Under the pieces are notes generated by a model. It did not search any database. It worked only from the letters and a program-made list of their open reading frames with translations, and was not told the origin of the DNA. Below, one piece after another: positions 1 through 5,061 of a stretch of DNA of 5,061 nucleotides. Each line of letters begins with the position of its first letter. Positions within the stretch are counted from its first letter, which is position 1. The translations under genes were made by a program, and so were the position numbers. Source of the stretch: Desulfobacteraceae bacterium (lineage in GTDB: Bacteria > Desulfobacterota > Desulfobacteria > Desulfobacterales > BuS5). The stretch lies in NCBI GenBank assembly GCA_030592105.1, contig JAUVKE010000207.1, forward strand, positions 1-5,061, given 5' to 3'.

Positions 1-78
1 GGGAAAATGGGAATGCGCCCTGCAGGCTTAACAATCAGGGAAATTGAAGAATACCTTGCAAAAATAAAAGATAATTAG
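1..78 (+). CDS. C-terminal end of an unidentified protein (5' end outside window)
   Basis: Frame 1 is open from the first base and ends at TAG (76-78), giving 25 residues that begin GKMGMRPAGL and end in a charged helix, IREIEEYLAKIKDN. The mix of a Gly/Met/Arg/Pro-rich stretch followed by an amphipathic, Glu/Lys-rich helix looks like the end of a real folded protein rather than random translation. I do not recognise the family. The next gene on this strand starts 632 bases later behind its own promoter, so this gene is probably not in an operon with cooC. A role in CO dehydrogenase / acetyl-CoA metabolism would fit the neighbour, but nothing in these 25 residues shows it. No clear rho-independent terminator follows the stop codon. 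Confidence 0.55.
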   Translation, partial: GKMGMRPAGLTIREIEEYLAKIKDN

Positions 79-505
79 AAATACTGATCTAATGAATGAC
101 AATGTAAAACAACCCAAAACCAAATGGCACATGCTGTTTGGCAAGTTGTTGGACTAACTTCTTGTGCCGGTTGGAACAGATTTTTCAAGGCACCCTACAG
201 CCCGGACAGAGAACTGCTAATCTTTCCTTTCTTTCCTGTCACGTCCCCGTTATCGTCCCAAATCCTGTTAATCTTTTAATCCTGAAAATTCTGATTCAGA
301 CACTTTCAGCTTTCAACCAGATAATCAAAAACCGCCTCCACAACCAGAGCAGGGGGGCTAATCTAATGGGACTCTACAATTTATGCTGATATTTTATGAC
401 ATTTTTTTGTTCAGCGTGACAGCTTTTTAATAAGTTCGGGTATTAAAGGATAAATCGATTTACAATGGATACCTAAAAATAGTAAACTCTAAAATAATGG
501 TGAAT
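79..505. other. Non-coding spacer, no gene supported
   Basis: This stretch lies between the stop of the partial gene and the promoter of cooC. An open frame of 83 codons runs from 138 to 389 (+), but it has no convincing ribosome binding site. Its product has no recognisable domain, and part of it is simply the translation of a degenerate 9-base repeat (262-301). I therefore do not call a gene. The minus strand reads GGGGACGTGACAGG at about 236-249 and then the repeat, a style I associate with debris around small transposable or repeat elements in deltaproteobacterial genomes; that is an impression only. From 390 to 505 the sequence is AT-rich and I see nothing specific in it. Confidence 0.5.
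262..301. repeat. Degenerate ~9-base tandem repeat (ATCCTGTTA-type)
   Basis: Four successive units are visible: ATCCTGTTA (262-270), ATCTTTTA (271-278, one base short), ATCCTGAAA (279-287) and ATTCTGATT (288-296), followed by CAGAC. Read in frame it gives an NPVNLLILKILIQ-like string. From memory, such strings of ATCCTG units occur at the ends of GxxExxY-family genes and in intergenic regions of many environmental bacteria, so this may be the worn edge of a lost gene or element. I cannot verify that here. No GxxExxY reading frame is present beside it. Confidence 0.55.
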
Positions 506-534
506 TTGAGAGGTTTGTTTGAAATTATTATAAT
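506..534 (+). promoter_or_regulatory. Sigma70-type promoter upstream of cooC
   Basis: TTGAGA (506-511, five of six matches to the -35 consensus) is separated by exactly 17 bases from a perfect TATAAT (529-534). Transcription would start near 541, within the first bases of the long palindrome. The cooC message would then carry a leader of about 170 bases made almost entirely of that palindrome. In AT-rich DNA a chance TATAAT is not rare, but the near-consensus -35 at ideal spacing and the orientation toward cooC make this a good candidate. Confidence 0.6.
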
Positions 535-700
535 TAAGGAACGAAAATTTTATAAGTTGAACGAAATAGCTTGTCTTTTGACCCATCTACTTCGTTGCAT
601 CAAAGGCCAAATACGTATAGTATGCAACCTTTAATGCGCCTTGTATATGGGCCAAAATCCTGCGCTATTTCTGCTCAACTTATTTCATCTCCGTTCCTAA
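535..700 (+). repeat. 166-base imperfect palindrome (MITE-like element or structured 5' leader)
   Basis: The two halves are reverse complements over most of their length. Paired blocks, outside to inside: AGGAACG (537-543) with CGTTCCT (692-698); ATAAGTTGA (552-560) with TCAACTTAT (675-683); GAAATAGC (563-570) with GCTATTTC (664-671); TTTTGACCCAT (576-586) with ATGGGCCAAAA (647-657), ten of eleven paired; TAC (588-590) with GTA (643-645); GCATCAAAGG (597-606) with CCTTTAATGC (628-637), nine of ten paired. The apex loop, about 607-627, contains the small palindrome ATACGTAT (611-618). I count roughly 46 pairs. No target-site duplication is obvious at the ends. It has the architecture of a miniature inverted-repeat element, and as RNA it would fold into one long hairpin directly upstream of the cooC start. 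Confidence 0.75.
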
Positions 701-703
701 GGA
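698..703 (+). promoter_or_regulatory. cooC ribosome binding site at the foot of the palindrome
   Basis: TAAGGA lies 7 bases before the ATG at 711 and is the only good Shine-Dalgarno match near it, so it fixes the cooC start. It begins at the last paired bases of the right arm (CGTTCCTA), so closing of the outermost stem would place structure immediately against, and partly over, the ribosome site. Whether this affects translation is inference. Confidence 0.65.
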
Positions 704-710
704 TATGTAA

Positions 711-1475
711 ATGAAAATAGCAGTCAGCGGTAAGGGGGGGGTTGGTAAAACGACTTTTTCTGCTCTTTTAATAAGGGCGTTAAATGAACAGGGAAAGCAT
801 GTTCTGGCGGTTGATGCAGATCCTGATGCGAATCTTGCTGCCGCAACAGGTATTCCCGATCCCGATCAAATAGTACCCATCTCTGAAATGAGAGACCTTA
901 TTTATGAAAGAACCGAAGCAAAGCCTGGTACCACGGGGGGGTTTTTCAAGCTTAATCCGAAGGTGGATGATATTCCGGACACCTTTTCCGCAAAATTTGA
1001 GCAGATTAAACTGATGCGCCTGGGAACTGTAAAAAAAGGGGGGGGAGGCTGCCTTTGCCCTGCAAGCACTCTGCTGCGCGCCCTTATAACCCACCTTGTT
1101 CTTTCACGGGATGATGTTGTGGTTATGGACATGGAAGCAGGTATAGAGCATCTGGGCCGTGCAACTGCAACTGCGGTGAATAAGCTGATTGTGGTGGTGG
1201 AGCCGGGGCGTCGAAGTATTGAAACCGCAAATAATATAAAAAAACTTGCCCAGGGAATAGGTCTTAAAAATATCGGAATCGTGGGAAACAAGATACGGAG
1301 TAAAAAAGATGAGGATTTTTTAAGGAACAATTTGCCCGATTTTTCATTCCTCGGTTTTTTGCCCTTTGATGAAGCTTTAATAGAAGCTGATCTTGATGGT
1401 ATTTCTCCCTTTGATCTTGAGTTATCTTCAAAAACAATCATTTATGGTATTATTTCAAAACTTTATGGAGAATAA
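711..1475 (+). CDS. cooC: CooC-type nickel-insertion ATPase for carbon monoxide dehydrogenase maturation
   Basis: This 254-residue cytoplasmic protein belongs to the SIMIBI class (MinD/Mrp/NifH-like) of P-loop ATPases. It shows the deviant Walker A motif GKGGVGKTT (residues 7-15, with signature Lys8 and catalytic Lys13), a switch I segment DADPDAN (35-41), a switch II segment beginning DMEAGIEHLGRAT (140-152), and VGNK (191-194) in the nucleotide-base contact position. The diagnostic feature is the CLC (CxC) motif at Cys114 and Cys116. In characterised CooC proteins this motif binds nickel or zinc at the dimer interface. CooC hydrolyses ATP while helping load nickel into the C-cluster of anaerobic CO dehydrogenase. 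Length is normal for the family. The start is set by TAAGGA seven bases upstream. No CO dehydrogenase gene lies in the window. Three runs of 7-8 G fall inside the gene, two of them in or next to key motifs (Walker A and CxC). A role on another nickel enzyme cannot be excluded. Confidence 0.92.
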   Translation: MKIAVSGKGGVGKTTFSALLIRALNEQGKHVLAVDADPDANLAAATGIPDPDQIVPISEMRDLIYERTEAKPGTTGGFFKLNPKVDDIPDTFSAKFEQIKLMRLGTVKKGGGGCLCPASTLLRALITHLVLSRDDVVVMDMEAGIEHLGRATATAVNKLIVVVEPGRRSIETANNIKKLAQGIGLKNIGIVGNKIRSKKDEDFLRNNLPDFSFLGFLPFDEALIEADLDGISPFDLELSSKTIIYGIISKLYGE

Positions 1476-3588
1476 TAAAAAACGGCCTGCCTATTATAAA
1501 GGGCAGAGGAAAAATAAACCAAAAGCAAAGCAGAATTTTATTGTTGCGCAGATTAAACCGGGAGCTGATCCCTCTTTAAAAAAAGTTTTTGCGCAAATAG
1601 GTGTCCCTGAAAAAAGCAGGTTTAAACCGGATCCTTTTCAGGTAGAGGCTGTTTTAGCCATTGAAACGTCGGATTGTCTTGTTACCGCCCCCACGGGTGC
1701 AGGGAAAACCTGGATAGCAGAACAGGCCATTAAGAGAGTATTGGCCGAAGGGGGGAGGATCTGGTATGCTTCTCCCTTAAAAGCTTTGACAAATGCCAAG
1801 TATATTGAATTTTCAAACAGTTTTGGGGCTGAAAATGTCGGGATATTAACAGGGGACAGAAAAGAGAATCAGGATGCCCCGTTAATTACCGGAACCACTG
1901 AAATTTTGCGTAACCAGCTTTACGATGCCATGCACCATGGCGAAAGTCTGAATGCGGAACTGGTAATTTTAGACGAAGCTCATTTTCTGGGGGATACTGA
2001 AAGAGGTGTTGTATGGGAAGAGATAATGATATATCTCCCAACCAGAATTTCTCTTCTTCTTCTTTCTGCTACAATCGGAAACGGCAGACATATAGCCAGG
2101 TGGTTAAAGTCGATACGTTCAAAGGAATGTTTTATTATAGAAGAGACCCAAAGACCTGTTCCTCTGGTGCCACTTTTTTTCCATCCTTCAGGGAAACTTT
2201 ATCCTCTTTTGGCCGGAAGCAGGGCAAAGGCAAAGCTTCATAAAAAGGTTCTGGCCTATATGGACAGCAAACACCCTCCATTGCTGGCTCCAGCCTATAA
2301 GCTTCCCCCTTTTGGGGAGATTATAAAGGTTTTAAGGGAGTATGATCTTCTTCCCGCGATATTTTTTCTTAAATCCCGGGCGGATTGCGATAATGCCCTT
2401 AACCGGTGTACAGAAACTTTATCAAAAGAAAAAAGAGATTTTTTGTCCGGTGAAATAGATGAAATAATATCAAGGCAAAAGCATATCGCAGGGCACCGGC
2501 AGATGAAGTATCTTAAAAACAGGGGGGTGGGAGCCCACCACAGCGGGCAGCTTCCTTTGTGGAAAATAGTTTTGGAAGCTCTTATGACAAAAGGGCTTCT
2601 TGAAGCTGTTTTTGCCACATCAACAGTGGCGGCCGGTGTTAATTTCCCTGCCAGGTCTATTCTTATATTTAATTCAGACAGGTTCAACGGAAAGGACTTT
2701 GTTTCTCTTAATCCCACTGAATTTCACCAGATGACAGGAAGAGCGGGGAGAAGGGGCATGGATAATATAGGGTTTGCTGTTAATGTTCCCGGAAAATTCA
2801 TGAATATAAATCTTGTGGCAAAACTTGTATCAGCTCATCCGTCGGATGTTTTAAGCCAGATCAGAGTCGATTTTTCCATGATTTTAAACCTTCTTTTGTC
2901 CCATGAGCCAAAACAGATAGAAGAGCTTTTGCAAAGATCCTTTCTGGCCTGGATGATTAAAAGATCGAGGAAAAAAAAGTCTGATTCGGAAAAAGCACAA
3001 TACGGGTATAAGCATCTGGATAAAGATTTTACAAGGCACCTCGATTTTCTGATACATAAAAGGTATGCTGAAAAAACCGGTAAACTGACAGAAGATGGAA
3101 TATGGGCTTCAAAATTAAGGGTTGATCAGCCCTTGATGATAGCTGAATGCTTCAGGTTAAATATTTTGCCCCAATCTGACCCCCCCCTTCTTGCTGCAAT
3201 ATTTGCATCATTTGTTAATGAAAGAGAATTTAATGAGGTGATAAAAGAGGATTTGATTCCTGAAAATCTTTTGGAGGCCTTTGATATTGTAAATAATAAT
3301 CTTGTTCATTTTACAAAAGAGATGACAGAACGAAAATTTGTCACCAGAGATCTTTTTTTACTTCCGGCTGTTGTGATATATCATTGGGCCATGGGGAAAT
3401 CCTGGGAGGATGTTCTTGTAATATCCAAAATGCAGGAAGGGAATCTTGCCATGCTGATTTTAAGAACAGCAGATAATTTAAGGCATATAGGGGCTCTTTC
3501 GGAGACATTTCCTGAAGCTGCAAAAACAGCTATGGACGCCATTGACCTTATTGTACGTGAGCCTGTTGTGATCGACTATCAATTGTAA
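1465..3588 (+). CDS. Ski2-like DEAD/DEAH-box superfamily 2 helicase with DSHCT-like C-terminus
   Basis: This 707-residue ATP-dependent helicase carries all the superfamily 2 motifs in order: FQ (58-59) with the Q-motif region; motif I APTGAGKT (75-82); Ia SPLKALTNAKY (103-113); Ib-like GILTGD (126-131) and TTEILRN (144-150); motif II DEAH (170-173); motif III SAT (201-203); IV around IFFLKSRADCD (299-309); GAHHSGQLP (356-364); motif V around TSTVAAGVNFP (385-395); motif VI QMTGRAGRRGMDNIG (422-436). The HHSG and AAGVNFP signatures place it with Ski2/Mtr4/HelY-type helicases, which unwind RNA or DNA 3' to 5'. The C-terminal part (about 530-707, LTEDGIWA...) resembles the DSHCT domain of that family. 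The N-terminus (1-25) is very basic. I chose ATG 1465, which overlaps cooC by 11 bases and suggests translational coupling, over the TTG at 1393, which would overlap by 83 bases and add a hydrophobic tail of 24 residues. No clear Shine-Dalgarno precedes any candidate start. The substrate is unknown. Confidence 0.9.
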   Translation: MENNKKRPAYYKGQRKNKPKAKQNFIVAQIKPGADPSLKKVFAQIGVPEKSRFKPDPFQVEAVLAIETSDCLVTAPTGAGKTWIAEQAIKRVLAEGGRIWYASPLKALTNAKYIEFSNSFGAENVGILTGDRKENQDAPLITGTTEILRNQLYDAMHHGESLNAELVILDEAHFLGDTERGVVWEEIMIYLPTRISLLLLSATIGNGRHIARWLKSIRSKECFIIEETQRPVPLVPLFFHPSGKLYPLLAGSRAKAKLHKKVLAYMDSKHPPLLAPAYKLPPFGEIIKVLREYDLLPAIFFLKSRADCDNALNRCTETLSKEKRDFLSGEIDEIISRQKHIAGHRQMKYLKNRGVGAHHSGQLPLWKIVLEALMTKGLLEAVFATSTVAAGVNFPARSILIFNSDRFNGKDFVSLNPTEFHQMTGRAGRRGMDNIGFAVNVPGKFMNINLVAKLVSAHPSDVLSQIRVDFSMILNLLLSHEPKQIEELLQRSFLAWMIKRSRKKKSDSEKAQYGYKHLDKDFTRHLDFLIHKRYAEKTGKLTEDGIWASKLRVDQPLMIAECFRLNILPQSDPPLLAAIFASFVNEREFNEVIKEDLIPENLLEAFDIVNNNLVHFTKEMTERKFVTRDLFLLPAVVIYHWAMGKSWEDVLVISKMQEGNLAMLILRTADNLRHIGALSETFPEAAKTAMDAIDLIVREPVVIDYQL

Positions 3589-3633
3589 ATACAGACCGTC
3601 ACATAAATAATTTCATTCCCTTATCGGGCGACG

Positions 3634-3667
3634 CTGAATATAGATATTCAGGTAATAAATTTTATTA
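3634..3667. repeat. Two adjacent perfect palindromes in the spacer upstream of the siroheme gene
   Basis: CTGAATAT-AG-ATATTCAG (3634-3651) is a perfect 8-base inverted repeat with a 2-base centre. It is followed one base later by TAATAAA-T-TTTATTA (3653-3667), a perfect 7-base inverted repeat. The first has the size and symmetry of a dimeric repressor operator, but I cannot match it to a named regulator. They belong to a 222-base gene-free spacer (3589-3810) which otherwise holds AATTTTAAAATT (3742-3753), a palindrome at 3784-3795 and a weak terminator candidate. I see no confident sigma70 promoter in the spacer; the best -35-like match, CTGACA (3764-3769), lacks a good -10 partner. Confidence 0.5.
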
Positions 3668-3701
3668 TAGCTCAGTCTATCGCTGAAATTATCGAGCGCC
3701 T

Positions 3702-3721
3702 GCGTATTACAACACGCTTTT
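3702..3721 (+). terminator. Weak candidate rho-independent terminator after the helicase gene
   Basis: GCGT (3702-3705) pairs with ACGC (3714-3717) around an 8-base loop and is followed by TTTT and then a CT-rich run (to about 3729). The stem is only four pairs and the site lies 113 bases past the helicase stop. It is offered as the best termination-like structure in this spacer, not as a confident call. Confidence 0.2.
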
Positions 3722-3783
3722 CTCTCTCTGGCCTTGTGTTAAATTTTAAAATTGGGTAATTATCTGACAATCAATAAATATTA

Positions 3784-3795
3784 GCCTTAAAAGGC
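3784..3795. repeat. Perfect 12-base palindrome just upstream of the siroheme gene
   Basis: GCCTT-AA-AAGGC is centred 21 bases before the ATG at 3811. Its right half contains AAGG, and GAAG follows at 3796-3799. These are the only purine-rich candidates for ribosome binding, the first too far (16 bases) and the second about 11 bases from the start. A hairpin here would occlude the site, so it may be operator-like or affect translation, but this is inference. Confidence 0.4.
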
Positions 3796-3810
3796 GAAGC
3801 AGTATGGTTT

Positions 3811-4464
3811 ATGAAATATTATCCTGTAAATCTTGATGTACGGCAAAAAGAATGTCTGGTTACAGGGGGGGGGGAAGTGGCCGCCCGAAAGGTAAAAACC
3901 CTTCTCAAATGCGGTGCCTGTGTTACTGTTGTAAGCCCTGACGTAACAAAGACTTTAAACGATTTATGGCAGGAGAGTGCCATTATATTAAAAAAGCGCC
4001 GGTTTGCCGACAGAGATTTAAATGGAATTTTTCTGGTGGTCGCGGCCACGGATAATAATCTTCTTAACTGTAAAATTGCTGCCATGGCAAAAGAGCAGAA
4101 TTTGTTGTGCAATGTTGCTGACAGCTCAAAAGATTCCAGCTTTATTCTTCCCGCTGTTGTGGACAGGGGCGATCTGATCATTGCAATTTCGACTTCAGGG
4201 GAGAGCCCTGCACTGGCAAAAAAATTAAGGAAGGAACTTGAAAATAAGTTTGGAGAAGAGTATGTTGTCCTTTTGCAGCTGCTGGGAAGCATACGCAAAA
4301 AATTATTAAAAAAAAGTCATGATCCCGAAACGCATAAAAAACTTTTCAGCACAGTTCTTGATAAAGGGCTGGTTGAAATGATCAGGGAAAAAGAAAGAGA
4401 TGATATTGACCTTTTGCTTGAAGAGCTTTTCGGAAGTGAATATAAATTGGATAAATTAAGGTGA
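3811..4464 (+). CDS. Precorrin-2 dehydrogenase / sirohydrochlorin ferrochelatase family protein (CysG N-terminal / Met8-like)
   Basis: This 217-residue cytoplasmic enzyme of siroheme synthesis oxidises precorrin-2 to sirohydrochlorin with NAD+. Some family members also insert iron. The N-terminal Rossmann fold opens with MKYYPVNLDV and the dinucleotide-binding motif GGGEVAARK (19-27), followed by VVAATDN (76-82). NVAD (101-104) supplies Asp104, the position of the catalytic Asp in Salmonella CysG. FILPA (111-115) and STSGESPALAKKLR (127-140) are the dimerisation/active-site signatures of the family. The length fits a stand-alone enzyme without the methyltransferase half of CysG. The start is supported by the typical family N-terminus, although the ribosome site is weak; an out-of-frame ATG at 3804 runs only ten codons. 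In sulfate reducers siroheme is the cofactor of dissimilatory sulfite reductase, and sirohydrochlorin also feeds the alternative heme route. A run of ten G (3865-3874) encodes the glycines of the binding motif. Whether it also chelates iron cannot be told from sequence. Confidence 0.9.
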   Translation: MKYYPVNLDVRQKECLVTGGGEVAARKVKTLLKCGACVTVVSPDVTKTLNDLWQESAIILKKRRFADRDLNGIFLVVAATDNNLLNCKIAAMAKEQNLLCNVADSSKDSSFILPAVVDRGDLIIAISTSGESPALAKKLRKELENKFGEEYVVLLQLLGSIRKKLLKKSHDPETHKKLFSTVLDKGLVEMIREKERDDIDLLLEELFGSEYKLDKLR

Positions 4465-4490
4465 TTTTTCGGGGTTTCTTCAAAAATCTT

Positions 4491-4494
4491 AGGA
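4491..4494 (+). promoter_or_regulatory. Ribosome binding site deciding the ccsA-like start
   Basis: AGGA lies 7 bases before ATG 4502. The nearer ATG at 4495 is in another frame that stops after about 31 codons, so 4502 is the start. A small inverted repeat, GATTTTT (4463-4469) with AAAAATC (4482-4488), sits just upstream and begins in the stop codon of the preceding gene. Confidence 0.6.
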
Positions 4495-4501
4495 ATGGGG
4501 A

Positions 4502-5061
4502 ATGGATTTTATAATCCTGGCTGCAATTCTGTTTTATACTTTAAGTATGACAGGGTATCTTTTTTATTTTTTTCTTCAAAAAGATAATTTACAAAAAACA
4601 GGCTATTATCTTTTTGTTGCCGGTTTTTTGTTCCACTGTTTTAATATTTTTTCCGGGATTAAAGCCCTTGGGGTTATTCCGGTTTTAAATCTTGGCCAGA
4701 CACTTATTTTTACAGGGTGGACCATTGCCGGTGTTTTTCTCCTGTTTCAAAAAAAATATAATCTCAAAATTCTTGGAATATATGCTGCTCCCCTTGTTAC
4801 AGTTATAACTGCTGCCGGGAGCTGCTTTCCCTCCGAAATCGCCACGGTTGATACTCTTTTTAAAAATTTCTGGCTTATATTACATATAATTACAATTTTT
4901 ATTGGTGAATCTGCATTTGCCCTGGCCTGTGGAGTCGGTATTTTGTATCTTCTCCAGGAGCATGCTATAAAGACAAAAAAGCACAGGTTTTTTTTAAAAA
5001 GACTCCCCTCTTTAGAGATGCTCGACAGCGCAGGGTATGCATCCATAGTCTCCGGCTTTAC
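4502..5061 (+). CDS. ccsA: CcsA/HemX-type cytochrome c assembly membrane protein (3' end outside window)
   Basis: An open frame of 186 codons runs from ATG 4502 to the window edge with no stop. The product is a polytopic membrane protein with hydrophobic segments at about residues 2-25, 36-51, 66-83, 89-105 and 122-151, separated by short charged loops such as QKDNLQK and FQKKYNLK. The segment GVIPVLNLGQTLIFTGW (57-73) followed by a Tyr-Asn-Leu-Lys loop and LGIYAAPL is the typical pattern of the Cytochrom_C_asm family (CcsA, HemX). In these proteins a membrane bundle with conserved histidines handles heme for cytochrome c maturation; His45 and His128 are candidates. The tryptophan-rich WWD motif of CcsA would lie beyond the edge, so CcsA and HemX cannot be told apart here. 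The gene follows the siroheme gene by 37 bases and is probably co-transcribed. In related bacteria this pair is often followed by glutamyl-tRNA reductase (hemA). Confidence 0.82.
   Translation, partial: MDFIILAAILFYTLSMTGYLFYFFLQKDNLQKTGYYLFVAGFLFHCFNIFSGIKALGVIPVLNLGQTLIFTGWTIAGVFLLFQKKYNLKILGIYAAPLVTVITAAGSCFPSEIATVDTLFKNFWLILHIITIFIGESAFALACGVGILYLLQEHAIKTKKHRFFLKRLPSLEMLDSAGYASIVSGF

Noticed and set aside
138..389. 83-residue open frame on the + strand as a possible gene
   Set aside because: It has no ribosome binding site, no recognisable domain and an odd composition, and it partly translates a tandem repeat.
385..436. Possible terminator (GCTGA ... TCAGC and AGC ... GCTTTTT)
   Set aside because: The stems are three to five pairs with a long or poorly placed loop, and the site is over 300 bases from the preceding gene.
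780..1441. Minus-strand open frames across cooC (104 and 179 residues)
   Set aside because: They are shadows of a strongly supported gene with all its motifs on the + strand, and their products are unlike any protein family I know.
1393..1464. Earlier TTG/ATG starts (1393, 1396, 1444) for the helicase
   Set aside because: They would extend the overlap with cooC to as much as 83 bases, add a hydrophobic segment unlike the basic N-terminus of the family, and have no better ribosome site than ATG 1465.
3734..3792. Sigma70 promoter upstream of the siroheme gene (TTGTGT 3734 or CTGACA 3764)
   Set aside because: At 16-18 base spacing the -10 candidates match at most three of six consensus bases.
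4747..5046. Minus-strand 99-residue open frame
   Set aside because: It lies opposite the CcsA/HemX-type gene, whose + strand reading shows membrane segments and family motifs.
1..5061. CRISPR array, tRNA or rRNA gene, or complete insertion sequence
   Set aside because: I found no regularly spaced direct repeats, no cloverleaf-like or rRNA-like sequence, and no transposase reading frame on either strand.

Overview
The window comes from an AT-rich, anaerobic bacterial chromosome. A CooC-type nickel ATPase (carbon monoxide dehydrogenase maturation), a siroheme-pathway gene and a CcsA/HemX-type membrane protein fit a sulfate-reducing deltaproteobacterium (Desulfobacterota, perhaps Desulfobacteraceae-like). 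That placement is inferred from gene content and general style, not from a marker gene. All genes I can support lie on the + strand.

Layout. Positions 1-78 hold the last 25 codons of an unidentified gene. A 632-base non-coding stretch follows (79-710). It has a nondescript first part with a short degenerate 9-base repeat, then a good sigma70-type promoter (506-534) directly abutting a 166-base imperfect palindrome (535-700). The palindrome ends in the ribosome binding site of the next gene. Then come cooC (711-1475) and, overlapping it by 11 bases, a 707-residue Ski2-like superfamily 2 helicase (1465-3588). A second, 222-base spacer (3589-3810) is unusually rich in short perfect palindromes. 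It precedes a precorrin-2 dehydrogenase / sirohydrochlorin ferrochelatase family gene (3811-4464) and, 37 bases on, a CcsA/HemX-type cytochrome c assembly protein (4502 to the window edge, incomplete).

How the genes work together. The last two genes look like the start of a tetrapyrrole / cytochrome maturation operon: the first makes siroheme precursors, which sulfate reducers need for sulfite reductase and for heme made through siroheme, and the second is a membrane protein of heme handling. In related bacteria a glutamyl-tRNA reductase gene often follows; that would lie outside this window. CooC would serve a nickel CO dehydrogenase encoded elsewhere. Its tight coupling to an RNA/DNA helicase is not explained by any pathway I know.

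The most interesting element is the promoter plus long palindrome forming the cooC leader. It could be a mobile miniature element that brought a promoter, or a structured 5' untranslated region that controls cooC. A second theme is the number of long G or C runs (up to ten) inside coding sequence, including one within the dinucleotide-binding motif of the siroheme gene.
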